The notes: a model not told the origin generated them from the letters alone. Positions 26,188 through 34,837 are shown, counted from the first letter of the stretch. The stretch: 64,000 bases of DNA from Helicobacter aurati (GCF_003364265.1 NZ_NXLW01000002.1:1-64000), one strand, 5' to 3'. Program-made: numbers and translations.

Positions 26188-27231
26188 CTAATCTTTTAGT
26201 AAGAGATTGTTGAAATTCAATGCTTGCGCATGTTCTTGGGTGGTTGTTTCTTTTTTATTTTGATGCTCTGCGTGCATTTCTGGCTGTGATTGAGGAATTT
26301 TATCAATAAAAGTGATTCCATGTGGATTGACTCCAAGTATATATTGCATATTATCAAGGTGAACAACAAGAATTTTATTTTTTGAGTCAATAATTTTTAC
26401 ATGCTTAATTGCAATATTAGAAGTACCTATTCCTTTGTTCTGCCGTAGTTTGATAAGATATAACACAAGAATAAGTATTATCATAATAGCTAGCACTGCA
26501 AAATAACGCCATGAGCTTATCTCATAATTGTCTGTCAAGGAATCTTGCAAAGGCTCTTGTTTATTTTGCGTATAATTATCGTCTGATGTGGGTTGTATTT
26601 GTGAATTTTTCTGATTTTCTTTTGTAACGTTTTGTGCAATTACCGTTTGCGATTCACTATGATGACTAGCAGGAATAATAGTCGTTTTATGGGAGAGCAA
26701 ATCTTCACTCAATGAATGGATTCCAGCAAAAATAACATAGAGCATACTTCCGTGAATTTCAGTTTTTATATCATAATAAGCATCACTCTTAAGTGCTAAA
26801 TATACTTCATGATTGGGTCTTGCATTGAGCTCCAATTGTCCTAATGTTGTCTCAAATTTGTGGGGACTATGATTGACAACACCGGGAAAAGTAATGTAAA
26901 GCATGTTGTCTTTTTGAATCACTTTTGGAGATAGAGTGTGTATATCTTGTGCGGATTTATCTAAACGAATAGCTAGTAGTAGTGCAACATTATGCCGAGT
27001 AGCAAAATCATTGAGCAAAACTTTATCATGCACAACATAAACTTCTTTGATTCTGAGAGTTTTACTGTTTGCTGACAAAAGCGATAGGGACAACAAGTTT
27101 ACAATAATGAAAAGGGAAAATAACGACGTTTTAAACACAGAACGGGCTTCACAATGGGATTTTTTGTTACAAATATAGTCATTATAATGGGTAAAAGCTC
27201 TTGAGAAAAAGTGATTTTTCACTTCTTTCAT
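26188..27231 (-). CDS. fliO: FliO-like flagellar export component with large periplasmic domain
   Basis: A 347-residue protein with an N-terminal signal or anchor (about 33-55), a periplasmic domain of about 160 residues (LRIKEVYVVHDKVLLNDF, VNHSPHKFETTLGQLELNARPNHEVYLAL), then one membrane helix near residue 245 (YFAVLAIMIILILVLYLIK). A cytoplasmic FliO-type tail ends it (KILVVHLDNMQYILGVNPHGITFI). FliO supports assembly of the FliP/Q/R export gate. Position right after fliN and the domain order match the H. pylori FliO with extra periplasmic part (HP0583, from memory). Low primary similarity keeps this below certainty. Confidence 0.78.
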   Translation of the reverse strand: MKEVKNHFFSRAFTHYNDYICNKKSHCEARSVFKTSLFSLFIIVNLLSLSLLSANSKTLRIKEVYVVHDKVLLNDFATRHNVALLLAIRLDKSAQDIHTLSPKVIQKDNMLYITFPGVVNHSPHKFETTLGQLELNARPNHEVYLALKSDAYYDIKTEIHGSMLYVIFAGIHSLSEDLLSHKTTIIPASHHSESQTVIAQNVTKENQKNSQIQPTSDDNYTQNKQEPLQDSLTDNYEISSWRYFAVLAIMIILILVLYLIKLRQNKGIGTSNIAIKHVKIIDSKNKILVVHLDNMQYILGVNPHGITFIDKIPQSQPEMHAEHQNKKETTTQEHAQALNFNNLLLKD

Positions 27232-27243
27232 GTGCGTGGACTT

Positions 27244-27639
27244 TTAGGTGTTGTCTGCGATTTGTCTTGCAATATAATAGACAATTGCATTGGAATCAAG
27301 GATTTCGTTAATACGAATAGCAAGATTACGTTCATAAACCATAACTTCCCCCTTCCCTACTACACGGTCATTAACAAAAATCTCCACACTTGCACCAGCT
27401 GGTTTTTGTAAATCGATAATAGAACCTTTTTCATATCGTAAAATGTCGTGAAGAGGAATCTGTGTAGAACCTAAATCTGCACTAAAGAGGACTTTCATAT
27501 CAAGTAGCCCCTCATAATTACTCATCATATCTTCAAGGTAAGAAGCGAGTTCAATTTCACGAGGAGTATGGACTTGTTTTTTGTCTAAGATATTATATTT
27601 ATCCTCAATCACATTTTTGCTTGCTTTGTCGTCTGCCAT
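27244..27639 (-). CDS. fliN: Flagellar motor switch protein FliN
   Basis: A 131-residue C-ring protein. After a charged N-terminal region, the SpoA domain (about 45-125) reads LLDMKVLFSADLGSTQIPLHDILRYEKGSIIDLQKPAGASVEIFVNDRVVGKGEVMVYERNLAIRINEI, the classical FliN pattern. It forms the switch complex with FliM and FliG and docks export substrates through FliH. It is the first gene of a fliN-fliO-tonB-like transcript, with a TATAAT on the minus strand at 27678-27683. Confidence 0.95.
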   Translation of the reverse strand: MADDKASKNVIEDKYNILDKKQVHTPREIELASYLEDMMSNYEGLLDMKVLFSADLGSTQIPLHDILRYEKGSIIDLQKPAGASVEIFVNDRVVGKGEVMVYERNLAIRINEILDSNAIVYYIARQIADNT

Positions 27640-27677
27640 AGTATTCTCCTATCAAGTTGGCTATTTGTAATCCCTGC

Positions 27678-27683
27678 ATTATA
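27678..27683 (-). promoter_or_regulatory. -10 promoter of fliN operon
   Basis: The minus strand reads GTTATATAATG, about 40 bases before the fliN ATG; AGGAG precedes the start codon. Confidence 0.5.
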
Positions 27684-27704
27684 TAACAAAATTTGCAACT
27701 AAAA

Positions 27705-28382
27705 TTATCTCTTAGATATTGCTTTCTTTTTATATTGCCAAGCAACATAAAGTATAGTTATTGCTGCAACTATTGATAATACAATTAAGAGAATATTACG
27801 CATTTGCCATTTAATAAATTCCTGTGTGGAATCTTTTTCTCCACCACCGAAAGATTCGGCAATTTCATTGACATTAGTATATCCAATGGAATCTCCGAGC
27901 CACCAACCGAATACACTTAAAATACTCACCCATAATCCTGCACCTATAATAGTAAAGAGAGAAAATTTCCATAAGTTCATTCTTGCTAAACCAGCAGGTA
28001 GAGAAATATAGTGTCTAACAACAGGAATTAGGCGACCAATGAAAGTGCTTATTTCTCCATGTTTATCGAAAAAAGTTTCAGTTGCAATGAGGCTTTTCTC
28101 TCTAATGAAAAAATATTTCCCATATTTAACAATGAAGATTCTACCAATTTTATAAGCAAGGAAATAATTGCATAGTGCTCCTGCCAAACTACCAAGAGTA
28201 CCAGCGAGAATTACTAGACTCATATTCATTTTGCCCTGCCAAACTAAATAGCCAGCAGGTATCATGACAATTTCACTAGGTAACGGTAGAATACTTGATT
28301 CTATGGCCATAAAGAAAAATATACCTAAATATCCTGATTGTTCAATAATATTGAGAATGTAATGTATTATGGTATTAACCAT
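27705..28382 (-). CDS. DedA-family membrane protein
   Basis: 225 residues from ATG 28382, preferred over an ATG 12 codons upstream because AGGGA precedes it and the -10 element would overlap the longer version. It has the DedA core: ESSILPLPSEIVMIPAGYLV, then FFDKHGEISTFIGRLIPVVRHYISLPAGLARMNLWKFSLFTIIGAGLW, with the conserved FxxR and G-x-x-x-M/N region. DedA proteins contribute to lipid carrier recycling and membrane homeostasis. A second DedA family gene lies at 56706. It is divergent from the carbonic anhydrase gene. Confidence 0.92.
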   Translation of the reverse strand: MVNTIIHYILNIIEQSGYLGIFFFMAIESSILPLPSEIVMIPAGYLVWQGKMNMSLVILAGTLGSLAGALCNYFLAYKIGRIFIVKYGKYFFIREKSLIATETFFDKHGEISTFIGRLIPVVRHYISLPAGLARMNLWKFSLFTIIGAGLWVSILSVFGWWLGDSIGYTNVNEIAESFGGGEKDSTQEFIKWQMRNILLIVLSIVAAITILYVAWQYKKKAISKR

Positions 28383-28422
28383 GCTTATCCCTGTCGTTAG
28401 TTGTTTGTGAAATTGCATTAAA

Positions 28423-28428
28423 ATTATA
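28423..28428 (-). promoter_or_regulatory. -10 promoter of the DedA gene
   Basis: AGTATAATTTT on the minus strand in the short divergent spacer, about 40 bases before the chosen ATG at 28382. Confidence 0.5.
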
Positions 28429-28451
28429 CTAAAATTTCAATAGGAAACGGT

Positions 28452-29090
28452 ATGACAGAGTTATTTCAGGGCGCGATTAAATTCTATGAGGAGGATTACA
28501 ATAACGAAAAGAACTTCTTTAAAAGCTTACAAGAAAATAAACCACATACGCTTTTTATTACTTGTGTGGATTCTAGGATTGATCCTAATAGACTCACTCA
28601 ATCGAAACCGGGCGAACTTTATGTTATACGCAATATAGGCAACATCATACCTCCCTATAAGGTTAATAATGACGGGTTTCTTGCTGTAACTTCATCAATT
28701 GAATATTCCATTTGTAAATTAAAAGTGAAAAATATTATTGTATGTGGGCATAGTAATTGTGGAGCATGTGCAATTGTATATGATAAAAATATGCTTAATG
28801 AAATGCCGTATGTTAAGAAGTGGCTAGAATTATTGGAACCAACTGTTAAAGAAGTTAAAAACATGAATCCAGAAGACGACAGGAAAAAGACGTGGCTTAC
28901 AGAATTACAGAATATCCAACAACAATTGCACAATCTTTTAAGTTATCCATTTGTTGAAGAAAAATTTAATCGTGGGGAATTGCATATCTATGGTTGGTAT
29001 TATAATATTATGAGCGGTCAGATTCTTAACTACAATTTAATTCAAAGAGAATTTAAGCCAATTGTAGGTGATAAACCGCCACTTGAATAA
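28452..29090 (+). CDS. Beta-class carbonic anhydrase
   Basis: A 212-residue cytoplasmic zinc enzyme that hydrates carbon dioxide to bicarbonate. Zinc ligands are Cys38 (FITCVDSRIDPNRL), His100 and Cys103 (CGHSNCGAC), with the Asp40/Arg42 dyad present. VIRNIGNIIPPY and the C-terminal LHIYGWYYNIMSGQI also match. It corresponds to the H. pylori beta enzyme (HP0004) and probably supports carboxylation and pH homeostasis. It is monocistronic, in a divergent pair with a DedA gene. Confidence 0.95.
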   Translation: MTELFQGAIKFYEEDYNNEKNFFKSLQENKPHTLFITCVDSRIDPNRLTQSKPGELYVIRNIGNIIPPYKVNNDGFLAVTSSIEYSICKLKVKNIIVCGHSNCGACAIVYDKNMLNEMPYVKKWLELLEPTVKEVKNMNPEDDRKKTWLTELQNIQQQLHNLLSYPFVEEKFNRGELHIYGWYYNIMSGQILNYNLIQREFKPIVGDKPPLE

Positions 29091-29139
29091 TGCAATAGAG
29101 GATTAAATACGCGATAGAGAGAATCGCATAATTAAATCG

Positions 29140-29628
29140 TTAATGTTTATTCCAAACAAAGAATGTTTTTACTTTTTTGCAATCCCTTAGGATAATGCTT
29201 TGCAATCCCTTAGGATAACGCTTGTTTTTAGAATCTGTTACGTCTATTACGATATAGCTATCGCTATCTTGGTTAGCTGGACAATATTCTTTTAAGATGC
29301 CCCGTATGATTTGTTTATTGAAAAGATATATTTCAATATTCTCACCTATACTATAAAAAAAATGTTTAGGTTCTTTCAATACTCTTTCTACACCTGGAGA
29401 ACTTACCTCTAAGTGATAGGCGTCTTCATCTTGCAGTTCGACATCCAAAAGGGGTGAAATAAGATTGCTAATAGTCTCACAATCATCGAGTGTTATTCCA
29501 TTTTTTTTATAAATGGAAATGCGCAATATCCTTGTTGCGTCATCTTTGAGAAAGTCTATCCCGTATAACCCTATTCCTTTAGATTCTATAAGTTTATCTA
29601 ACTGGTTATACAACGTATCAGATATCAT
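29140..29628 (-). CDS. rimP: Ribosome maturation factor RimP
   Basis: A 162-residue protein needed for 30S subunit maturation. ISPLLDVELQDEDAYHLEVSSPGVERVLKEPKHFFYSIGENIEIYL is the family core, and the end KKVKTFFVW matches other epsilonproteobacterial members as I recall them. Just before it, a 23-base imperfect tandem duplication reads in two frames (KRYPKGLQ, then SIILRDCKK), adding about 8 residues. Its start overlaps rbfA's end by 11 bases, indicating co-translation. Confidence 0.92.
   Translation of the reverse strand: MISDTLYNQLDKLIESKGIGLYGIDFLKDDATRILRISIYKKNGITLDDCETISNLISPLLDVELQDEDAYHLEVSSPGVERVLKEPKHFFYSIGENIEIYLFNKQIIRGILKEYCPANQDSDSYIVIDVTDSKNKRYPKGLQSIILRDCKKVKTFFVWNKH
29178..29223. 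repeat. 23-base tandem duplication in rimP
   Basis: Two adjacent copies at 29178-29200 and 29201-29223 differ at a single base (ATGCTT versus ACGCTT near the end). A period of 23 is not a multiple of three, so the copies are read in different frames. Confidence 0.9.
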
Positions 29629-29992
29629 GTTTTACCTTTGTTTTTCTTTCATTGGAGATTTGGGAAAAGAGAACATCAAGTCTATTTTGATGCTGCAAGC
29701 TCGAATCAAAGCAAAGCATTAATTTTGGCGCGTTATACCACTTACTGATCCGCAACACATTGGATTGGATAAATGGTTTTGCACGTTTGAATGCTTTTTG
29801 TATTTCTTGTCTTTGCGTATCAGTAAGCAAGCTGCTTTCTACAAAGATTTTTGCATTATATTTACCTCTAGAGCATTGTACATTCACAATTTCGAGAGTA
29901 TTGAGCAGTTCATTATGTAATTCACTAAAAATTTCAGTAAGAATCTCTTTAAGAAATGCTTCCTTTTTTTGTTGCGTTATCTGATTTTGCAT
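29618..29992 (-). CDS. rbfA: Ribosome-binding factor A
   Basis: 124 residues from ATG 29992, which has AGAGGA in front; an in-frame ATG 13 codons upstream lacks such a site. The KH-like core shows EAFLKEILTEIFSELHN, LEIVNVQCSRGKYNAKIFVESS and FIQSNVLRISKWYNAPKLMLCFDSSL, with the Ala/Asn kink of the family replaced by WYNAPKL. It binds the 30S subunit during late 16S maturation and cold adaptation. It overlaps rimP downstream. infB, which usually precedes this pair in related genomes, is not here. Confidence 0.9.
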   Translation of the reverse strand: MQNQITQQKKEAFLKEILTEIFSELHNELLNTLEIVNVQCSRGKYNAKIFVESSLLTDTQRQEIQKAFKRAKPFIQSNVLRISKWYNAPKLMLCFDSSLQHQNRLDVLFSQISNERKTKVKHDI

Positions 29993-30056
29993 GATGTTCC
30001 TCTTTATTTTGTGAGTTGAATATAATATCATAACATAAAGATTCCAATTTTTCTTA

Positions 30057-30065
30057 TGCTACAAT
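30057..30065 (+). promoter_or_regulatory. Extended -10 promoter of purH
   Basis: TGCTACAAT, 47 bases before the purH ATG, with GAAAGGA as ribosome site. Confidence 0.5.
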
Positions 30066-30111
30066 TCCCTTTTATTTTCAGGCAGAGTTTTACAATTTAG
30101 AAAGGATAGCC

Positions 30112-31683
30112 ATGCAAAAATACGCGATTATAAGTGTGAGTGATAAGAGTAATGTTTCGTTCTTTGCGCAAGGATTATCCACGTTGGGATACAAGATTCT
30201 AAGCACAGGAGGAACGTTGCAAGCTTTGATAGATGCCAACATTGAAGCAACAGACATTGCTGCTTACACAAATAGTAAGGAGATGTTTAACGGCAGGGTA
30301 AAAACACTTCATCCCAAAGTGCATGGCGGAATCTTATTTCGTAGAGAAAACACTCAAGATAGAGAACAAGTCCAAGAGCAAGACATTGTTGCTATTGATG
30401 TTGTATGTGTGAACCTCTATCCTTTTCATGAAACTACGCAAAGAAGCGATGATTTTGATGAAATTCTCGAGGATATTGATATAGGCGGTCCTGCTCTCAT
30501 CCGTTCTGCAGCAAAAAACTTTAAAAGTGTTACTGTTGTGGTTGATCCTAAAGATTACACTAGGGTAATTGAAACATTAAGTAGGCAAGATTCTCATGAA
30601 TTATTGGAGTTCCGTAAGGAGCTTATGATTAAAGCTTTTAATCATACTGCCCATTATGATTGTGTCATTGCAAATTATATGAATGAGAAGTTTCAAGACG
30701 GTTTTGGAGAAAAAAAATTTATTGTTGGCTCTAAAGTTATGCAAACAAACTACGGTGAGAATCCCCATCAGCAAGGTGCACTTTATGAATTTGATGATTT
30801 TTATTCTAAATATTTTCATGCAGTTAAGGGGAATATTAGCTTTAATAATCTTTTGGATATTAATGCCGCATTAAAAATTACCAATGCTTTTGGTGATATG
30901 CCTTGTGTGTGTATCGTCAAACATGGCAACTCCTGCGGATTTGCAATTAAAGAAAATATTTTGTTGGCTTATAAAAACGCAATGCTCTGCGATAGTGTAA
31001 GTGCTTATGGCGGAGTTGTTGCAATTAATGCCGAACTAGATACGGCTTTGGCAGAAGAGATTCTAAAAAGTTATGTTGAAGTTGTCGTGTGTAAGAAAAT
31101 CCGTAATGATACCCTCGCAATGTTTCAAAAGAAAAAACGTATTAAAATTGTTGTGTGTAACCCCGACATAGAAAAAACACATAGAAATTGGCAGGACTCT
31201 TGTTTGCCACTTGATACGTGGAATTTTAAATACATTCAGGGAGGATTTGTTTATCAGCAAAGCGACAGGATAGAATCCGATGAGATAAATAACGCAAAGC
31301 TTGTAAGCAACAAAGCAGCAAAGGATTGTCAAAAGTTTGATTTGGAGATTGCCTATAAGTTGGCGGCTTTTACAAAATCAAATTCTGTGGTTTTTGTGAA
31401 AGATGGTGTTTTAGTGGCGATTGGTATGGGAATGACAAGTCGTATAGATGCAATGTTAGCAGCGATTAAAAAAGCAGAACAGATGCAATTATCTCTTATA
31501 GATTCGAGTCTTGCAAGCGAAGCATTTTTTCCTTTTAAAGACAGTATAGAATTAGCTTCTCGCGTTGGAGTAAGCGCAGTGATTGAACCTGGGGGTAGTA
31601 TACGCGATAATGAAGTAATAGAAGAGGCAAACAAACGTTCAATAGCTCTTTATTTTTCAGGGAAAAGGCATTTTTTGCATTAA
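30112..31683 (+). CDS. purH: Bifunctional AICAR transformylase / IMP cyclohydrolase
   Basis: A 523-residue enzyme for the last two steps of de novo IMP synthesis. The N-terminal MGS-like cyclohydrolase domain starts YAIISVSDKSNVSFFAQGL and has GGTLQALIDA and MFNGRVKTLHPKVHGGIL. The transformylase part has YGENPHQQGALYEF, VCIVKHGNSCGFAI (the catalytic Lys-His), AYGGVVAINAE and the final SDAFFPF-like SEAFFPFKDSIELA. Length is normal. H. pylori lacks de novo purine synthesis, so this is another sign of a more complete metabolism. Confidence 0.96.
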   Translation: MQKYAIISVSDKSNVSFFAQGLSTLGYKILSTGGTLQALIDANIEATDIAAYTNSKEMFNGRVKTLHPKVHGGILFRRENTQDREQVQEQDIVAIDVVCVNLYPFHETTQRSDDFDEILEDIDIGGPALIRSAAKNFKSVTVVVDPKDYTRVIETLSRQDSHELLEFRKELMIKAFNHTAHYDCVIANYMNEKFQDGFGEKKFIVGSKVMQTNYGENPHQQGALYEFDDFYSKYFHAVKGNISFNNLLDINAALKITNAFGDMPCVCIVKHGNSCGFAIKENILLAYKNAMLCDSVSAYGGVVAINAELDTALAEEILKSYVEVVVCKKIRNDTLAMFQKKKRIKIVVCNPDIEKTHRNWQDSCLPLDTWNFKYIQGGFVYQQSDRIESDEINNAKLVSNKAAKDCQKFDLEIAYKLAAFTKSNSVVFVKDGVLVAIGMGMTSRIDAMLAAIKKAEQMQLSLIDSSLASEAFFPFKDSIELASRVGVSAVIEPGGSIRDNEVIEEANKRSIALYFSGKRHFLH

Positions 31684-31686
31684 AAC

Positions 31687-31763
31687 GAGGAATGAGTAGA
31701 TTTATTATATGTATTCCTCTATGCGTAATAGTACATTCTACTTGATTCATGTCATGTACTATT
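31687..31763. terminator. Two hairpins between convergent purH and the 195-aa gene
   Basis: Stem 1 is GAGGAAT/ATTCCTC (31687-31719); stem 2 is AATAGTACAT/ATGTACTATT (31727-31763), both perfect. They sit just after the purH stop and may end both transcripts. Uridine runs are short. Confidence 0.45.
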
Positions 31764-31788
31764 TCAAATATCCTATCATTAAATAATA

Positions 31789-32376
31789 TCAAGAAAGCGC
31801 ACTTAAACGTAATGCTTCACCAATAGTTTTGCCGCGCAAGTTGATTGTTGGAGACTCTATTGTTACAGAGCTATCTGATACCGACATGCTTTGTTCTGTC
31901 AATTTACGTATTTGCTCCATGCAAGTTTTTATTTCTTCTTTTTTGGCAGAAATATATTCGTTAAATGCTTTAAACTCTTTCTTTTCCAAAAATGCAATAG
32001 GATTTTCTATCTCAAAACTTACATTATGTGAATATATAGAAGCAGATAATTGACTATCAAATAATTCTTTATCAATAAACTTTGTATTTGCAATTAAATC
32101 TCTAGCTTGTGAAAGTAAGATTTCGCTCATATTGATATTCGCAGGGTTATTTGAATCATCTTCTAGGCTAAATTCAATTTTTGAGACAATAACTTGTAAT
32201 TTATTTAATTTCGCAGTTAAAACTTGCAAACAACCAATAAGTTCATTTGCCGCTTTAATCCCTTCACCAAAGCGATATATTTGAATCTTGCTTTGTTTTC
32301 TTGCATTAAGCATAATATCCTCAATATTGTCCAATCCGTTGAGGTGTTTTTTAAATGTTTGTAACATTTTATCCAT
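31789..32376 (-). CDS. Uncharacterised helical protein behind a sigma-54 promoter, possible FliS co-chaperone
   Basis: A 195-residue cytoplasmic protein, almost wholly helical by eye (MLQTFKKHLNGLDNIEDIMLNARKQSKIQIYRFGEGIKAANELIGCLQVL...). There is no signal or membrane segment. The final 35 residues are Ser/Thr-rich. The GG-N10-GC promoter directly upstream on the minus strand puts it in the RpoN group, which in Helicobacter is largely flagellar. Its size, helicity and regulation fit the HP1076-type FliS export co-chaperone, but I recognise this only by general resemblance. It is transcribed alone. Confidence 0.72.
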   Translation of the reverse strand: MDKMLQTFKKHLNGLDNIEDIMLNARKQSKIQIYRFGEGIKAANELIGCLQVLTAKLNKLQVIVSKIEFSLEDDSNNPANINMSEILLSQARDLIANTKFIDKELFDSQLSASIYSHNVSFEIENPIAFLEKKEFKAFNEYISAKKEEIKTCMEQIRKLTEQSMSVSDSSVTIESPTINLRGKTIGEALRLSALS

Positions 32377-32411
32377 AACAAATCCTTCTGTATAAAAATT
32401 TATCTATTAAA

Positions 32412-32427
32412 GCAAATAGTATGCCCA
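32412..32427 (-). promoter_or_regulatory. Sigma-54 (RpoN) promoter on the minus strand
   Basis: The minus strand reads TTTGGGCATACTATTTGCTT: GG (32425-32424), ten bases, then GC (32413-32412), with GGCAT and TTTGC matching both halves of the -24/-12 consensus. The gene start lies about 35 bases downstream. Confidence 0.72.
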
Positions 32428-32472
32428 AACAGATATTTGTTGTTATCCTTAACAATTATGAATAAATCGACA

Positions 32473-32499
32473 AATTATTCTTATCTAATGAGAATAATT
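32473..32499. promoter_or_regulatory. Inverted repeat resembling a Fur-type operator
   Basis: Arms AATTATTCTTAT and ATGAGAATAATT are 12 bases with one mismatch and a 3-base centre. TGAGAATAATT is like one half of classical iron boxes. No gene start is within reach except the 195-aa gene about 100 bases away, so the role is unclear. Confidence 0.35.
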
Positions 32500-32683
32500 G
32501 CATGGAAATTATAAAAATATTCAAAATATGTTGATGATAGTGTCAATTACGCTATGTGGGTGCAATGAAATTAGAGAGTTGTGAAATGTAGAGTTGTTGC
32601 TAGCAAAGTTATTTGTTTGTGTTCCGTTATAGAATCAAATTTCTTAGAGATATGAACCGGATAAAACAAAACATATAAAATGA

Positions 32684-33958
32684 CTATTTAAACAACGTTT
32701 TTGCATTATAAGCTAATAGCTTATTTTGGTGTCGCAATTCCAAAAGTCGATTATATTTTGCATTACGTTCGCCTCTAGCCGGTGCTCCCGTTTTTATTTC
32801 TCCTGCATTAACTGCTACTGATAAATCTGCGATAAAGTTATCTTCGCTTTCTCCACTTCTATGGCTAATCACGGTCTTATAGCCATTGGCTTGAGCAAGC
32901 CTAATGGTTTCTAAAGTTTGCGTGATTGTACCAATTTGATTGGGCTTAATGAGAATTGCATTGGCAACGTTTTGTGAGATTCCTTTACGTAAAATTGCTG
33001 CATTGGTAACAAATAAGTCATCACCAACAAGCTGGATTTTATTGCCTAATTTTTCTGTGAGATAGGTCCATCCATTCCAATCATCCTCACTTAATCCATC
33101 TTCAATAGAAACAATTGGATATTTTTCCGTTAATTTTTGATAATAACTCACTAATTCTTTAGAATCCAGCTTAAGATTTTCCCCTTTTAAGTGATAGATT
33201 CCATTATTGTATAATTCACTCCCAGCAATATCAAGGGCAATGCCAAACTCCTCCTTTGGTTTATAGCCAGCTTTTTGTATTGCATCAAGTATCAGTACAA
33301 TAGGCTCTTCATTATTTTTTAAATTTGGCGCAAATCCACCTTCATCTCCTATACTTGTGCTAAATCCTTTGGAATCTAAAATAACTCGCAACTTATGATA
33401 GACTTCAACGCTTGCTCGCAATGCCCTTTTAAAGCAATCAAAACCTAATGGCATAATCATGTATTCTTGGAAATCTATTGTATTGTTCGCATGGCTGCCT
33501 CCATTAATGATATTAAGCATTGGCACAGGTAAAGTTGCTGCATTAATACCCCCTAAATATTTAAAAAGAGGAATATTTAACGAATGGGCACTAGCCCTAG
33601 CTAATGCCATCGAAACACCTAATGTCGCATTGGCACCTAATTTATTGTAGTTTTCCGTGTTATCTACGCTTTTTAACACATCATCTATGCTTGTTTGCCT
33701 GTAAGCTTCCATCCCCATAATTTCACGCGAAATAACTTCAGTAATATTTGCACAGGCTCTCAATACGCCTTTACCTAAAAATCTAGATTCATCTTTATCT
33801 CTTAATTCTAATGCCTCTCTTTTACCCGTACTAGCACCACTAGGCACAATCGCGCTACCAACACTACCATCACTTAATATCACCTTTGCGCATATTGTAG
33901 GATTCCCTCTACTATCTAATACCTCAAACGCATCAAGCTCTTTAATTGTTACCATCAT
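32684..33958 (-). CDS. eno: Enolase
   Basis: A 424-residue glycolytic/gluconeogenic enzyme converting 2-phosphoglycerate to phosphoenolpyruvate. It has [10 protein letters not shown] at the start, the mobile loop [35 protein letters not shown], metal ligands in [20 protein letters not shown] and [11 protein letters not shown], and the catalytic Lys in [10 protein letters not shown] with [15 protein letters not shown] lies 5 bases before the first ATG; a second ATG follows at once. Length is normal. Confidence 0.97.
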   Translation of the reverse strand: MMVTIKELDAFEVLDSRGNPTICAKVILSDGSVGSAIVPSGASTGKREALELRDKDESRFLGKGVLRACANITEVISREIMGMEAYRQTSIDDVLKSVDNTENYNKLGANATLGVSMALARASAHSLNIPLFKYLGGINAATLPVPMLNIINGGSHANNTIDFQEYMIMPLGFDCFKRALRASVEVYHKLRVILDSKGFSTSIGDEGGFAPNLKNNEEPIVLILDAIQKAGYKPKEEFGIALDIAGSELYNNGIYHLKGENLKLDSKELVSYYQKLTEKYPIVSIEDGLSEDDWNGWTYLTEKLGNKIQLVGDDLFVTNAAILRKGISQNVANAILIKPNQIGTITQTLETIRLAQANGYKTVISHRSGESEDNFIADLSVAVNAGEIKTGAPARGERNAKYNRLLELRHQNKLLAYNAKTLFK

Positions 33959-34076
33959 GCTGTCTCCTTTTTAACAAGCGAATGTATCTAGCATTCTAAC
34001 ATACTAAAAGTAATTTTATATATTTTGGTGAGAAATAACACGGTAGGTAATTTCGTAAATAATGTTTTGTTTTATG

Positions 34077-34091
34077 TATAATTACTATAAT
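34077..34091 (+). promoter_or_regulatory. Overlapping -10 elements of the nitroreductase gene
   Basis: TGTATAAT at 34075-34082 and a second TATAAT at 34086-34091, both within 40 bases of the ATG at 34115. AAAGGAAAG precedes the ATG. Confidence 0.5.
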
Positions 34092-34114
34092 TTTTTGAAG
34101 TTAAAGGAAAGAAT

Positions 34115-34786
34115 ATGCGGTTTTTGGATAATGATAAAATTCTTGAATCTTGCAATTTTCGTCATGCCTGTAAAAGCTTTGATTCTACACAAAAGATAGC
34201 AGAGCATGATTTTATGACAATATTAGAATCTGCAAGACTTAGTCCCAGCTCTTTTGGATTAGAGCCGTGGAAGTTTCTTGTTATCCGCGATATGTCGCTT
34301 CGAGATAAAATTTATCATAATGCTTGGGGTGGACAAGATAGTTTAAAAAATGGAAGCGAATTTATCATCATTTTGGCACGTAAACATATTGATTTATATC
34401 CAAATAGCGAATATGTTTGGCATATTATGCGCAATGTACACAATATACGCGAAGAAGGTTGCAAACTTCGCTCCGAATTTTACGAACGTTTTCAAAAAGA
34501 TGATTTTGCAATTTACAATGATGAACAAAGAATCTTTGATTGGGCATGCAAACAATGCTATATCGCACTTGCAAACATGATGAATACTGCCGCTCTTTTA
34601 GGAATAGATTCATTGCCTATTGAAGGATTCCATCAAAAACATATTGAGCACATCTTGAAAGAAGAAAAGAATATAGACAGCAAACATTTTGGTGTAGCTG
34701 TTATGGTTGCATTTGGCTATCGTTTGAAAGAACCCAAACATAGTAAAACTAGGCAAGCATTAGAAGATATTGTGCAATTTCTTTAG
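34115..34786 (+). CDS. frxA: FrxA-type NAD(P)H flavin oxidoreductase (nitroreductase)
   Basis: A 223-residue FMN enzyme. FRHACKSFDS near residue 16 is the FMN phosphate site. SARLSPSSFGLEPWKFLVIRD is the conserved second block, and ANMMNTAALLGIDSLPIEGF the third. The wording ARLSPSSFGLEPWK, FDWACKQCYIALANMM and GVAVMVAFGYR matches H. pylori FrxA better than RdxA. Such enzymes reduce nitro compounds, quinones or flavins, and activate metronidazole in H. pylori. The gene has its own promoter and is followed 84 bases later by metE. Confidence 0.88.
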   Translation: MRFLDNDKILESCNFRHACKSFDSTQKIAEHDFMTILESARLSPSSFGLEPWKFLVIRDMSLRDKIYHNAWGGQDSLKNGSEFIIILARKHIDLYPNSEYVWHIMRNVHNIREEGCKLRSEFYERFQKDDFAIYNDEQRIFDWACKQCYIALANMMNTAALLGIDSLPIEGFHQKHIEHILKEEKNIDSKHFGVAVMVAFGYRLKEPKHSKTRQALEDIVQFL

Positions 34787-34828
34787 AATATTATCATTAA
34801 GACATATTTGACAAACACAATATGTAAA

Positions 34829-34837
34829 TGTTAAAAT
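34829..34837 (+). promoter_or_regulatory. Extended -10 promoter of metE
   Basis: TGTTAAAAT, 34 bases before the metE ATG; TTAAGG is the ribosome site. I see no riboswitch fold in the 84-base spacer. Confidence 0.45.

Larger units (their letters stand above)
32377..32683. other. 307-base spacer with sigma-54 promoter and a Fur-like inverted repeat
   Basis: Between the 195-aa gene start and the eno stop. It holds the RpoN site at 32412-32427 and an inverted repeat at 32473-32499. The rest (32500-32683) is AT-rich with no convincing gene. Confidence 0.5.

Noticed and set aside
27661-27700. A GG-N10-GC match upstream of fliN as a sigma-54 promoter
   Set aside because: The -12 half is TAGC rather than TTGC and a good TATAAT overlaps it.
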